From Pigmentiphaga sp. H8 (GTDB lineage: Bacteria > Pseudomonadota > Gammaproteobacteria > Burkholderiales > Burkholderiaceae_B), in contig NZ_CP033966.1 in NCBI RefSeq assembly GCF_003854895.1, positions 4,092,001 through 4,156,000 of the forward strand: a stretch of DNA of 64,000 nt. The letters run 5' to 3'. Position numbers and translations under genes: made by a program. The notes beneath the pieces are model-generated. The model was given only the letters and a program-made list of their open reading frames with translations. It had not been told where the DNA came from and searched no databases. Below, in pieces: positions 9,749-18,142 of this stretch. How positions within the stretch are numbered: position 1 is the first letter of the stretch; every line of letters starts with the position of its first letter.

Positions 9749-10492
9749 ATGCCTGGAATTCCATTGGAACTACCGCCCCTGGCCCACGCCGCCGCCCCCA
9801 CCACGCTCGTGGGCACGGCCTATGCCGCCCTGCGGCGCGACATCATCGAAGGCAAGCTTGCGCCCGGCTCGCGCCTGCGCGTGGAGCACCTGAAGGATTC
9901 CTATGGGGTCGGCGCCGGCACGCTGCGCGAGGCGCTGTCGCTGCTGGTGTCGGACGCGCTGGTGGTGTCCCACGGCCAGCGCGGCTTCCACGTCACGCCC
10001 ATCTCGATGGAAGACTTCCTGGACATCACCCGCAATCGCATCCTGCTGGAATGCGAAGCCTTGCGGCAGGCCATCCAGGCCGGCGACGACGTCTGGGAAA
10101 GCCGCATCATCGCCGCCTTCCACCGCCTGAGCCGGGCCGAGGAACGGCTGGCCACCAACCCCGTCAACCGCTTCGACGAATGGGAAGACCGCAACCGCGA
10201 GTTCCACCAGGCGCTGATCAGCGCCTGTACCTCGCGCTGGATGCACCACTTCCTGGGCATCCTGTACCAGCAGGCCGAGCGCTACCGGCGGCTGGTCGTG
10301 ACCCGCAAGCCCATACCGCGCGACGTGCACGACGAACACCGCAACATCCTGGAGGCCTCGCTGGCCCGGGATGGCGAGCGCGCCGGCCGCCTGCTGTCCG
10401 AGCACATCAGCACGACCTACGAGGCAGTCAAGCACCTGCCCGCGGACCTCTTCACGAACGTCACGCCGATCACCGACGGCGCGGCCTCGTAG
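9749..10492 (+). CDS. GntR-family (FadR/FCD) transcriptional regulator
   Basis: 247 residues. The N-terminal winged helix spans about 20-90 (AYAALRRDIIEGKLAPGSRL, then LREALSLLVSDALV, then GQRGFHVTPIS) and the C-terminal all-helical FCD effector domain spans about 97-230. Its RNREFHQAL and DEHRNILEASL segments carry the usual metal or ligand histidines. It is transcribed away from the extradiol dioxygenase operon and most likely represses it until a pathway acid binds (inference from arrangement and family). Confidence 0.92.
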   Translation: MPGIPLELPPLAHAAAPTTLVGTAYAALRRDIIEGKLAPGSRLRVEHLKDSYGVGAGTLREALSLLVSDALVVSHGQRGFHVTPISMEDFLDITRNRILLECEALRQAIQAGDDVWESRIIAAFHRLSRAEERLATNPVNRFDEWEDRNREFHQALISACTSRWMHHFLGILYQQAERYRRLVVTRKPIPRDVHDEHRNILEASLARDGERAGRLLSEHISTTYEAVKHLPADLFTNVTPITDGAAS

Positions 10493-10513
10493 GACACCAC
10501 GGGGGCTTCGCCC

Positions 10514-11449
10514 TCAGCGCACGAGATTGCGCAAGTCCTGTGGGCGGCCTTGCAGAAAGGCCGCGAGATTGGCCCGCAGGATGGGCAGCACCTGGTCCGC
10601 GTAGCGATCGGACTCTCCCCCCAGGTGCGGCGTCACGAAGACCCGGTCGGCGGTCCACAACGGATGATCGGCCGGCAACGGCTCGGTCTCGAACACGTCC
10701 ATCCCCGCCCCGCCCAGCCGCCCTTCGCGCAAAGCCCGCAGCACGGCCGCCTCGTCGCAGACGCCCCCGCGCGCCAGGTTGACGAGAATCGCGTCGGGCT
10801 TCATCGCCGCCAGGATGCGGGCATCGACCAGATGCCGGGTCTCGTCGGACAACGGCACCAGCAGCACCATGAAATCGGCCAGCGCCGCCGCCTGGGCCAG
10901 GTCACGGCGGTCGTGCACGCGATCGAACCCGGGAATGGGACGGGGGACGGCGGACACGCCATGCACCGACATGCCGAATGCGCGGCAACGCCCGGCCAGT
11001 TCGCCCGCGATCGCTCCCGTGCCGACGATGACCACCGTCTTGCCGTGCAGCAGCGGCTGGGGATAGCGTTCCCATACCGCCCTGCGCTGGTTCGCGGCAA
11101 GGCGAGGCACGTCGCGCGCCAGCGCCAGCATGTGCACGAACGCCATCTCCGCCACCGCCGGCCCCTGCACGCCGCGCGTGGAGGTGATGGCAATATCCGG
11201 ACGCCCCGCGCACAGATCGAGCATGCCATCCACGCCGGAGGACAGGGCCTGGAGCCACTCGAGCCCATGGGCCCGTGCGATCAGGCCCGGCGACAGCGCG
11301 CTGGCGAAGGCCATGATGGCATGGGCGCCCTCGACATGCTCCCAGGCCGCCTCGGGCGTGGCGGCGGCGCGCAGATCCGCGCCGGGACAAGCCCGCGCCA
11401 GTTGCTGGCAATAATAGTCGGCGTCGGCGTTGATGATGAGTACGGTCAT
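10514..11449 (-). CDS. D-2-hydroxyacid dehydrogenase (NAD(P)-dependent)
   Basis: 311 residues. The Rossmann motif VVIVGTGAIAGELA lies near 138-151, and the catalytic triad is visible as Arg (VNLARGG), Glu (FETEPLP) and His (TPHLGG). The N-terminus resembles the glyoxylate/hydroxypyruvate reductase branch. It is the last gene of a five-gene operon (marR, bug, amidohydrolase, M24 protein, this gene), 6 nt after the M24 gene. It probably reduces a 2-oxoacid product or oxidises a 2-hydroxyacid released by the hydrolases. Confidence 0.9.
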   Translation of the reverse strand: MTVLIINADADYYCQQLARACPGADLRAAATPEAAWEHVEGAHAIMAFASALSPGLIARAHGLEWLQALSSGVDGMLDLCAGRPDIAITSTRGVQGPAVAEMAFVHMLALARDVPRLAANQRRAVWERYPQPLLHGKTVVIVGTGAIAGELAGRCRAFGMSVHGVSAVPRPIPGFDRVHDRRDLAQAAALADFMVLLVPLSDETRHLVDARILAAMKPDAILVNLARGGVCDEAAVLRALREGRLGGAGMDVFETEPLPADHPLWTADRVFVTPHLGGESDRYADQVLPILRANLAAFLQGRPQDLRNLVR

Positions 11450-11455
11450 CGGGAC

Positions 11456-12685
11456 TTAGCGCTCGATGATCCGCTGCGGCGTCCCGTGCAGACACGAAGG
11501 CGGACCATCGGGCCGGATCAGGTAGTTTTCGCAAACGGTCATGAACATCGACGCCGATCCGATCGCCGGATGCACCGCGATGTTCATGCCGGCTTCGATG
11601 CACAGGCTTTCGTCCTGCCGGATCAGGGGCCGCTCGACCAGGTCGTAGCCCTGGCCATGGCAATGCAGCCGGCGCTCCTCGGGCCAGCCTCGGCCGCGCA
11701 TGAAGGCATTGTAGGCGGCGAAGACGTCCGCGCACGGCGCCCCGGGCCGCAGCAGTGCCAGCGTCGCGCGCTGCGCTTCCAGCACGGCGTCGAAGGCATC
11801 GCGCACGTCGTTGCCGACCCGGCCCAGGACGATGGGCCGGGCGATGTGCGCGAACATGCCGCCCGGCCCCGCGTTTTCCACCAGCAGCGTGAACATGTCG
11901 CCCTCGCGCAGTTCCCTGCCCTGCTGGAAGCGGGGCCGCAAACCGGCCGCCTGGCCCGGCGCCGCGGACGATCCGAAGAACATGCCCTGCTCGCTGCCCA
12001 GCAACTGCCCGGCGTGCTGGGCATGCGCCATGACCTCGAAGTCGCGCATGCCCGGACGGATCGCGGCGGCGACCTCGGCAACGATGCGGTCCTGCATCGC
12101 GGCGGCGTCCTGGATCAGGGCGATCTCTTCTTCGCTCTTGATGGCCTTGATGGCATCGACCGCGGGCGTCATGTCCACCAGCGCGGCGCCCATCTGCTCG
12201 CGCAGGTAGGCGCCGAACGGGTAATAGGCGCTGGCCGCCGCCAGGATGCCGATGCGGCGGTAGCCGTGCCGGCGTATCTCGCGCACCACGATCGCGGCGT
12301 CGTAGTCGGCGGTATAGGCCACGGACGGATAGCTCGGAACCATGCAGCGGCGCCCCACGCCGGGATTGGACGGGTCGTCGCCGTCGAACTCCAGCACGGC
12401 GTCGAAAGGGCCCTGGTCCACCAGCGTCATCAACCCATCCGCGGGAAAGACCAGGGTTCGCGGGTTGTAGTTGCCCGAAGGCTGGCCGGACAGCCAGCGG
12501 AAATAGCCTCCGCCGGAAATGCCGTTGGCGCCCTGCACCACCAGCGCATCGACCCCGGCATCGGCCATGGCGCCGCGCACCGCTGCCCAGCGACGCTCCA
12601 GTTCGACGCGCGACACGGGATTCAGCGTCCTGCCATCGGCCGCGAGCCGGATCACCGGACGATCGGCTATCGAGAATACGTTCAT
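11456..12685 (-). CDS. M24 (creatinase/Xaa-Pro peptidase-like) family protein
   Basis: 409 residues with an N-terminal creatinase-like domain (about 1-165) and a C-terminal pita-bread fold (170-409). The metal-ligand positions are unusual: where Xaa-Pro aminopeptidases have Asp-x-Gly...Asp, this protein reads VENAG...FAHIARP, so both Asp ligands appear replaced. HCHGQGYDL and the CIEAGM segment remain. This pattern is nearer to creatinase-type hydrolases that work without the two-metal centre. The start at 12685 overlaps the preceding stop by ATGA with AAGGA upstream. It may hydrolyse a C-N bond in the substrate of this operon. Confidence 0.8.
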   Translation of the reverse strand: MNVFSIADRPVIRLAADGRTLNPVSRVELERRWAAVRGAMADAGVDALVVQGANGISGGGYFRWLSGQPSGNYNPRTLVFPADGLMTLVDQGPFDAVLEFDGDDPSNPGVGRRCMVPSYPSVAYTADYDAAIVVREIRRHGYRRIGILAAASAYYPFGAYLREQMGAALVDMTPAVDAIKAIKSEEEIALIQDAAAMQDRIVAEVAAAIRPGMRDFEVMAHAQHAGQLLGSEQGMFFGSSAAPGQAAGLRPRFQQGRELREGDMFTLLVENAGPGGMFAHIARPIVLGRVGNDVRDAFDAVLEAQRATLALLRPGAPCADVFAAYNAFMRGRGWPEERRLHCHGQGYDLVERPLIRQDESLCIEAGMNIAVHPAIGSASMFMTVCENYLIRPDGPPSCLHGTPQRIIER

Positions 12686-13698
12686 TCCTTTACCCCGAGC
12701 TTGAGCAAGCGCCTGGCGTTGCCCTCGAAAATGTCCTGCCGCTGGCCATCGGTCAACGCCAGCCCTTCCACGGCCGCGATGGCCGAGCGGATGTAGCCCG
12801 CCCCCTGTTCGGGGCCGAACGGCGCATCGGTCGCGAACAGCATGTTCCGCGGACCGAAGAAATCCAGGCAGCATTCGATCGCCGGCTGCCCGATGGCGCC
12901 CACCGTATCCGCATGGAACATGCGGAAGTAGTCCACGGGCCGCTTCGTCATCGCCCGCCGCAGGGATGAATAGTCTTCCTCGGGGGTGCGCGCGCCCAGC
13001 CGTTCCCAGACGTTGGTCACGCGCCCCTCCAGGTACGGAATGGTGCCGCCCATCTGGTGGGCGATGACCTTCAGCCCGGGATACCGGTCGAACAGTCCGG
13101 ACAGCGCGATATGCGCCATCGCCACGCTGGTTTCGTGGGGCCAGCCGAGGGCGAACCAGATCTCGTAGTGGCTTCTGGACTCGGCGGTGTAGTCCGCGTG
13201 CGAGGCTTCCCGCTCGGGATGCAGCCAGATAGGAAGATCGAGCGCCGCCATCAGGCCGAACAAGCCCACCGTTCGCGGCGACGTCAGCGGGTGGCCGAGC
13301 ACATGCGTATAGACCTGGACACCGACGGCCCCCAGGTCGCGCACGGCCCGCTCGGCTTCGCGCATCAGTCCATCCTCGTCGTTCATCGGCAGCGCGGCGA
13401 CGAAGCCGGGAAAGCGATCGGCATGGCGCGCCACGAGCTCCGCCATTTCGTCGTTCGCGCAACGCGCCAGATCGCAGGCCAGCGCCGGTCCGCCCATGCT
13501 TTCGATGGGCGGACCGGACATGCAGACGATCTGCGCATAGTCGTCGAACCTGTCCATGAGGCGGAACCGCAGGTCCATGTCATGCAGCGACGGCACGCCA
13601 TACAACAGGCGGGCTCGCGCGCCGCCATCGGGCAATACCCGCTCCATGCGCTCATGGAAGGGCCGCGGGCAGATATGCGAGAACACATCGAGCTTCAT
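12682..13698 (-). CDS. Amidohydrolase family 2 (ACMSD-like) protein
   Basis: 338-residue TIM-barrel metal hydrolase or decarboxylase. A first-strand DVFSHICPRPF replaces the usual HxH, followed by the expected IWLHPER, VIAHQMGG and FATDAPFG segments giving His, His and Asp ligands. The family includes aminocarboxymuconate-semialdehyde decarboxylase, gamma-resorcylate decarboxylase and lactonase-like hydrolases, so either decarboxylation or hydrolysis is possible. It is 12 nt downstream of a Bug-protein gene, so the Bug ligand is probably the parent substrate. Confidence 0.85.
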   Translation of the reverse strand: MKLDVFSHICPRPFHERMERVLPDGGARARLLYGVPSLHDMDLRFRLMDRFDDYAQIVCMSGPPIESMGGPALACDLARCANDEMAELVARHADRFPGFVAALPMNDEDGLMREAERAVRDLGAVGVQVYTHVLGHPLTSPRTVGLFGLMAALDLPIWLHPEREASHADYTAESRSHYEIWFALGWPHETSVAMAHIALSGLFDRYPGLKVIAHQMGGTIPYLEGRVTNVWERLGARTPEEDYSSLRRAMTKRPVDYFRMFHADTVGAIGQPAIECCLDFFGPRNMLFATDAPFGPEQGAGYIRSAIAAVEGLALTDGQRQDIFEGNARRLLKLGVKE

Positions 13699-13710
13699 GA
13701 AGCCGGCCGC

Positions 13711-14688
13711 TCACTCGACCTTGATATGGGCGGTCCTGATGACGCGCCCCCATTTGCCGATCTCCGCCGTCACGAAAGCGCCCAGCGCCTCGGGCGTACC
13801 GGGCGCCGGTTCCATGCCGCCCTGGATGACGGCCTGCCTGCCCTCGGGCGAATTCAGAATGCGGCCCACGTCCTGGCTGACCTTGCGCACGATATCCGCC
13901 GGGGTGCCCGCGGGCGCGAACATTGCCACCCACCCGCTGGCGACGTAGTCCGGGTAGCCCGATTCGGCCACGGTGGGCACGTCGGGGGCCGATGTGGGCC
14001 GCTGCGCGTCGACCACGGCCAGGATGCGCAGGCGCCGGTCCTGCACCAGCGGCAGCAGCGTGGTGAGATCGGATATGCCGAAATTGACCTCGCCCGAGGC
14101 GATCGCCAGCGCCGCCGGCGCCGTGCCCTTGTAGGGCACCGCCGCCATCTTCGCGCCGGTGATGGAGGCCAGCAATTCGCCCGCGAGGTGGGTCTGGCTG
14201 CCGGAGCCGGAAACGCTGTAGAGCAGGCCCTGCCTGCTGCCCTTGCCCAGGGCGATCAGGTCCGCCACGTTGCGCACCGGCACCGAGGGATGAACGGCGA
14301 TGGCGGTGGGAATGGTGGCGATCATCGTCACCGGCGCCAGATCCCTGGCCGCGTCATACGGCATCTTGCGAAAGTGCTGGTTGATCGCGATCGCCCCGGG
14401 CGAACTCAGCACGAAGGTATAGCCGTCGGGCGGCGCCTTGGCCACCAGGTCCACGCCTATCGCTCCGGCGGCGCCGGGACGGTTCTCGACCACCACCGAT
14501 TGCTTCCATTGCGGCGCCAGCTTTGCGCTTAGCAGGCGCGCAAGCTGGTCGACGCTGCCCCCGGGCGGGAAGGGCGCGATCAGGCGCACCGGGCGCGCGG
14601 GATAGCTCTGCGCGGGCACCGCCATCGGAACAGCGGCCAGGCAGGCGACGGCCGCGATACGGACACAGGACAAGCGACGATGCGACAT
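13711..14688 (-). CDS. Bug/TctC-family periplasmic solute-binding protein
   Basis: 325 residues with a signal peptide ending near PAQS (about residue 26), then the family opening YPARPVRLIAPFPPGGSVDQ and the VVVENRPGAAGAIGVD motif that shapes the carboxylate-binding loop. It ends with IRTAHIKVE. AAGGAA lies just upstream of the ATG at 14688. It sits between marR and the amidohydrolase gene with no membrane transporter genes nearby, typical of the expanded Bug families of Bordetella-type genomes. Confidence 0.95.
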   Translation of the reverse strand: MSHRRLSCVRIAAVACLAAVPMAVPAQSYPARPVRLIAPFPPGGSVDQLARLLSAKLAPQWKQSVVVENRPGAAGAIGVDLVAKAPPDGYTFVLSSPGAIAINQHFRKMPYDAARDLAPVTMIATIPTAIAVHPSVPVRNVADLIALGKGSRQGLLYSVSGSGSQTHLAGELLASITGAKMAAVPYKGTAPAALAIASGEVNFGISDLTTLLPLVQDRRLRILAVVDAQRPTSAPDVPTVAESGYPDYVASGWVAMFAPAGTPADIVRKVSQDVGRILNSPEGRQAVIQGGMEPAPGTPEALGAFVTAEIGKWGRVIRTAHIKVE

Positions 14689-14735
14689 GACGGTTCCTTC
14701 AAGGAAAGGACGCTGCGGAAACGGCGCGAGACGAT

Positions 14736-15206
14736 TCAGGCCAGGCCGACGATCTTGCGCATGATGACGAAGAAGGCCTGGCGTTCTTCCTGGCTCAGGT
14801 CGCCCAGGATCTCGTTCTGGGACGAGGCGATCTCGGGCTGTATGCGTTGCAGCAGCGATTCGCCCGAGACCGACAGGCGCAGCTCGTGCGCACGCCCGTC
14901 CAGCTCGGAACGGGAACGCTCCACCAGCCCGCGCTCGACGAAGCGCTTGACGATCCGGCCCACGGTCACGACGTCGACCGACACGGAGGCCGCCAGGCTG
15001 GCCTGGTCCACGCCCGGATGGAAATGCAGGGCGGTCAGCAGGACCATCTGCGGCACCGTCAGGTCGTAGGGCTGCAGCCGGCGGTCCAGTCCGGCCACGG
15101 AGATCTGGTGAGCGCGGCGGATCAGAAAGCCGGGCTTGTCCGCGAAACGGTCGATGTCGTTGCGGGCGGCGACGTTCGGGTGGTCTTTTTTCTCGGGCAG
15201 GGACAT
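14736..15206 (-). CDS. MarR-family transcriptional regulator
   Basis: 156 residues with a winged helix: DLTVPQMVLLTALHFHPGVDQASLAASVSVDVVTVGRIVKRFVERGLVERS is the recognition region, followed by the DGRAHELRLS wing. Two near-identical palindromes lie 35-82 nt upstream of its start, overlapping its own promoter, so autoregulation is likely. It heads the five-gene hydrolase operon and presumably represses it in the absence of a small phenolic or carboxylic ligand. Confidence 0.9.
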   Translation of the reverse strand: MSLPEKKDHPNVAARNDIDRFADKPGFLIRRAHQISVAGLDRRLQPYDLTVPQMVLLTALHFHPGVDQASLAASVSVDVVTVGRIVKRFVERGLVERSRSELDGRAHELRLSVSGESLLQRIQPEIASSQNEILGDLSQEERQAFFVIMRKIVGLA

Positions 15207-15240
15207 TGATCGGCAAGCGGTTCGGATAGGCTCCGACAAA

Positions 15241-15288
15241 TAATACGCACGCTTATCAAAATCCGCAACATGATACGCATGCTTATCA
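15241..15288 (-). promoter_or_regulatory. Twin palindromic MarR operators over the marR promoter
   Basis: Two copies of an 18-bp near-palindrome: TAATACGCACGCTTATCA at 15241-15258 and TGATACGCATGCTTATCA at 15271-15288, spaced 30 bp start to start, about three helical turns. On the minus strand a candidate -35 TTGCGG and -10 TATTAT with 17-bp spacing overlap them. This is the layout expected for autorepression by the adjacent MarR protein. Confidence 0.75.
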
Positions 15289-15297
15289 AATAGACAT

Positions 15298-15323
15298 AAA
15301 AAAGCGGTGCCCAAAGACACCGC
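15298..15323 (-). terminator. Rho-independent terminator of the ten-gene operon
   Basis: Read on the minus strand, GCGGTG and CACCGC form a 6-bp stem (15318-15323 with 15304-15309) around an 8-nt loop, followed by six T residues. It stands just past the repeat that follows the reductase gene and just before the marR promoter, so it separates the two operons. Confidence 0.75.
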
Positions 15324-15350
15324 CGCACATTCACATGCCCACTCTCCCGC

Positions 15351-15427
15351 CCCAGGATGCGGGTGGATCCGGCTCCGCCGGTCCACCCGCATCGCCCCCT
15401 TGGGGGGCCCGAAGGGCGCAGGGAGGG
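15351..15427 (-). repeat. Dispersed 3' hairpin repeat, copy 4 (type B)
   Basis: Starts right after the stop of the reductase gene. Type B with a long hairpin: GATGCGGGTGGATCCGGC facing GCCGGTCCACCCGCATC, about 17 paired positions with one T-T mismatch, plus a CCCCCTTGGGGGG hairpin. Confidence 0.85.
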
Positions 15428-16384
15428 TCAGATATCCAGAACGAGCTTGCTGCCCTTGCAGCCGGACACGCAGACCATCATGGTCTTGTTCGACTCGCGT
15501 TCGCGCTCGGTCAGCACCGAATCCCGATGGTCGGGCGTGCCTTCCAGCACGGCGGTCTCGCACGCGCCGCACACGCCTTCGCGGCAGCTGTAATCGGCGT
15601 CGATGCCCGCTTCCAGCAGCGCGTCGAGCAGCGCCATGCCGGCCGGCACGTCGATGGTCTTGCCCGACTTGGCCAGTTCGACCTGGTAGCTGCCTTCCTG
15701 CGCGGCCGTGACTTCGCCGGCGGCGGCGAAGCGCTCGATGTGCACGTTCTGGTAGCCCAGCTCCTTGCAGGTGGCCTCGAAGGCATCCAGCATGGGCGTG
15801 GGACCACAGCAGTAGAAGTGCGTGTCGGCCGGATGGCCGGCCAGCAGCTCGCGCAGGTTGGGCGGGCAGCCCGCCTGGTCGTCGAAGCGCGTCGTGACCT
15901 GGCCACCCGAGGCCACCAGTTCGTCGACGAAAGCCGCTTCGCTCTTGGTGCGCGCGCAGTAGAGCAGTTCCACCGGCTTGGCGATCGCGCGCAAGCGGTT
16001 GTACATGCAGAAGATGGGGGTCACGCCGATGCCGCCGGCCACCAGCACCGACTTGGCCGCCGACTCGTCCAGCTCGAAGTTGTTGCGCGGCGGCGCGATC
16101 TTGATGGTCGAGCCCACCCGCAGCTGCTCGTGCACGAAGCGCGAACCGCCGCGGCTGTTACGGTCGTTCAGCACTCCCACCACGTAGCGATGCCGCTCTT
16201 CGGGCGAATTGAACAGCGAATAGCTGCGCACCAGGCCGTTGGGCAGATGCAGGTCGATGTGGGAGCCCGCGGCGAAGGCAGGCAGTTCATCGCCCGTGGG
16301 CGAGCGGAACTCGACACTGATGATGCCCTGCGCTTCAAGGCGGATGGCGTGAACCAGTACCGTAAGGAGTGAGCTGCTGTTCAT
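15428..16384 (-). CDS. Phthalate-dioxygenase-reductase-type FMN/[2Fe-2S] oxidoreductase
   Basis: 318 residues. An N-terminal flavin domain with RSYSLFNSPEE, an NAD-binding domain with VAGGIGVTPIF and YCCGPTPMLDAF, and a C-terminal plant-type ferredoxin with CREGVCGACETAVL and a distal Cys (CVSGCKG). It passes electrons from NAD(P)H through flavin and the iron-sulfur cluster to the Rieske oxygenase encoded three genes upstream. This is the class IA two-component arrangement. It is the last gene of the operon. Confidence 0.93.
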   Translation of the reverse strand: MNSSSLLTVLVHAIRLEAQGIISVEFRSPTGDELPAFAAGSHIDLHLPNGLVRSYSLFNSPEERHRYVVGVLNDRNSRGGSRFVHEQLRVGSTIKIAPPRNNFELDESAAKSVLVAGGIGVTPIFCMYNRLRAIAKPVELLYCARTKSEAAFVDELVASGGQVTTRFDDQAGCPPNLRELLAGHPADTHFYCCGPTPMLDAFEATCKELGYQNVHIERFAAAGEVTAAQEGSYQVELAKSGKTIDVPAGMALLDALLEAGIDADYSCREGVCGACETAVLEGTPDHRDSVLTERERESNKTMMVCVSGCKGSKLVLDI

Positions 16385-16403
16385 GAAAGGTCGAAAGAAA
16401 CGG

Positions 16404-16823
16404 TTATGCGTCGGCACGCAGGGCGATGTCGAGCCGCGCAAACGCATCGATCTCCACGGTCAGACCGGGAAAAACGAGGCCACGCACCTCGACCAACGTG
16501 GAACACGGATAAGGCGACTGGAAGAACTCCTTGCGGGCCCTTCCGACTTCATCCTTGTCCTGAATGTTCGTCACGTAAATCACCAGTTTATAAATATTTT
16601 GCACCCCTCCGCCAGCGGCCTCGACCAAAGCTCGGATTTTGCCTAGCACAATCAGGGTTTGTTCGTAGGTACCGAGGGGCGACGCGGCCGTCGATTCGGG
16701 GTTGGCCGTCATGCCCGACATCGAGATTTCATTGCCCAGGACCAGGCAATTGGACCAGGTGGCCGTTTCGCGCTCGGGCACCGACGACGCGACGACGCGG
16801 CGCGCGGCCGCGCCGCCGCTCAT
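16404..16823 (-). CDS. RidA/YjgF-family protein
   Basis: 139 residues, Rid fold, with GNEISMSGMTA near the start, LGTYEQTLIVLGKIRALVEAAGG in the middle and VRGLVFPGLTVEIDAFA at the end. Canonical RidA has a catalytic Arg in the segment before FP; here the segment reads STLVEVRGLVFP, so the usual Arg position needs alignment to judge. GGAGG stands 6 nt upstream of the ATG. Rid proteins hydrolyse enamines/imines or act in ring-cleavage pathways of amino-aromatics, so its presence hints at a nitrogen-containing substrate or a reactive enol intermediate. Confidence 0.88.
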   Translation of the reverse strand: MSGGAAARRVVASSVPERETATWSNCLVLGNEISMSGMTANPESTAASPLGTYEQTLIVLGKIRALVEAAGGGVQNIYKLVIYVTNIQDKDEVGRARKEFFQSPYPCSTLVEVRGLVFPGLTVEIDAFARLDIALRADA

Positions 16824-16881
16824 CGCGGCCTCCAGGCGCCGCGGATTCCCCGGACGGGGAATCCGTACCCGGCAAGGCGGC

Positions 16882-17901
16882 TCACGCCGTCTTCCCTTTC
16901 AGTTGCTCGAACTGCTCGGTCGCCAGGTTGCGCAGGTGGCGGCGCAGGCGAACCAGCCCGATGTCGTGCTGGTACAGGTTCTCGCGCTGATTGGCGTCGG
17001 GCTCCATGACTTCCAGCACTTCGCGGTCCTGCTCCAGCACCGCCCAGTGGCGCGCTTCCAGCCGGTTGCGGTACAGGAACTGCCACGCATGGCGCTGCCA
17101 GCCCGAGACCTTGCGGCAGCGCCAGTGGAACACGGCGGCGAGGTTCTCGGAGATGGGAGTGTAGGTGCCGACGATGGCGAAGCTGCCGCCGGGGCCGCCG
17201 GTGGACGGATACGGGATTTCGAGCCGCAGCCAGTGCAGGCCGGTGTTCGCCCATTCGGTCCAGTCGAAGTTCACGCCGCGCTGGCCCTTCTTCTCGAAGA
17301 CGAAGCCGTGCTCGGTGTCGCGCACGCCGAAATCGGCCACCGAGGAACCCTCGGCCATCGAGTGCGACTGCTTGTGCAGATAGGTCCCGTGCATCGGGTC
17401 CATGACGTTGTCGATGACGTAGCGATAGTCGCCGCGCCATTCGGTGTAGCACAGGAAGGCCGCGTACTCGTCCGAGACCAGTTCTTCGGGCAGCGTGAAG
17501 TCGGGCGCCTCGTCCACGTTGGTGGCCGAGTTGTACAGGAACACCGCGCCGTTGCGCTCGACCACGTGGAAGGAACGCGCGGCGCGCTTGCCTTCCAGGC
17601 TGCAGCCGGGGCTGCCCGGCACGTTGGTCACCACGCCGTCGGCGCGCACCTGCACGCCATGGTAGCCGCAGGCGATGCGGTCACCCAGCAGGATGCCGCG
17701 CGACAGCGGCGCGCCGCGGTGCGGGCAATGGTCTTCCAGCGCGTACAGCTTGCCGGCCTCGTCGCGCCAGAACACCAGCTTCATGCCCAGGCGGCGCAGC
17801 GACACGGGCTTGTCGGCGATGAAGTTGGACGGACAGATCGCGTACCAGGTGTCTTTCAGGCCGTTCGCGAGCAGGGTGTCGGGGCTATCGATCTTGATCA
17901 T
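16882..17901 (-). CDS. Rieske non-heme iron oxygenase, catalytic subunit
   Basis: 339 residues from the ATG at 17901 (GGAG upstream). The Rieske [2Fe-2S] ligands are Cys59-x-His61 and Cys78-x2-His81. The mononuclear iron site is seen in DNVMDPMHGTYLH (bridging Asp near 168, His171, His176). Short single-subunit length and the DPMHGTYLH form place it with the PobA/VanA/phthalate-type demethylases and hydroxylases. It takes electrons from the reductase two genes downstream. It would activate an aromatic ring or remove a methyl group before extradiol cleavage by the VOC enzyme of the same operon. Confidence 0.92.
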   Translation of the reverse strand: MIKIDSPDTLLANGLKDTWYAICPSNFIADKPVSLRRLGMKLVFWRDEAGKLYALEDHCPHRGAPLSRGILLGDRIACGYHGVQVRADGVVTNVPGSPGCSLEGKRAARSFHVVERNGAVFLYNSATNVDEAPDFTLPEELVSDEYAAFLCYTEWRGDYRYVIDNVMDPMHGTYLHKQSHSMAEGSSVADFGVRDTEHGFVFEKKGQRGVNFDWTEWANTGLHWLRLEIPYPSTGGPGGSFAIVGTYTPISENLAAVFHWRCRKVSGWQRHAWQFLYRNRLEARHWAVLEQDREVLEVMEPDANQRENLYQHDIGLVRLRRHLRNLATEQFEQLKGKTA

Positions 17902-17911
17902 GGCGGACTCC

Positions 17912-18142
17912 TCAGGCGGTCTCGGCCAGGCGGGCCAGTTCGGATTGCAGCAGGTCCTCGGTCCAGGGCACGCCGTTGGGCGCCGGAGGGCCGGCATGGT
18001 TCAGGTATTCGACGATGGGCGCGAGTTCATGCTTGCCCGCCGCGAAGGCGCGCTCGAGCGAATCGCCCAGCAGGCTTTCCCACTCGGTGGGCGTGCGGCG
18101 CCGTGCCTGATGCGGGTCCAGATAACGGTCTTGTTGCATCAT
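17912..18142 (-). CDS. Small unknown protein of the Rieske operon
   Basis: 75-76 residues, soluble, charged, helix-rich, with no motif I recognise. The sequence has an Arg-rich start, a central FAAGKHELAPIVEYLNHAGPPAPNGVPW segment and an amphipathic end. GGAGG lies 3 nt before the first of two consecutive ATGs and 6 nt before the second (18139), so the second may be the true start. It overlaps the preceding gene by a few bases and sits just before the oxygenase gene, so it may assist oxygenase assembly or activity; that is inference only. Confidence 0.75.
   Translation of the reverse strand: MMQQDRYLDPHQARRRTPTEWESLLGDSLERAFAAGKHELAPIVEYLNHAGPPAPNGVPWTEDLLQSELARLAETA

Noticed and set aside
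13711..15216. 501-codon frame covering the bug gene and most of marR
   Set aside because: Only the part from 14688 has a signal peptide and Bug motifs; the rest is out of frame with the true marR gene.
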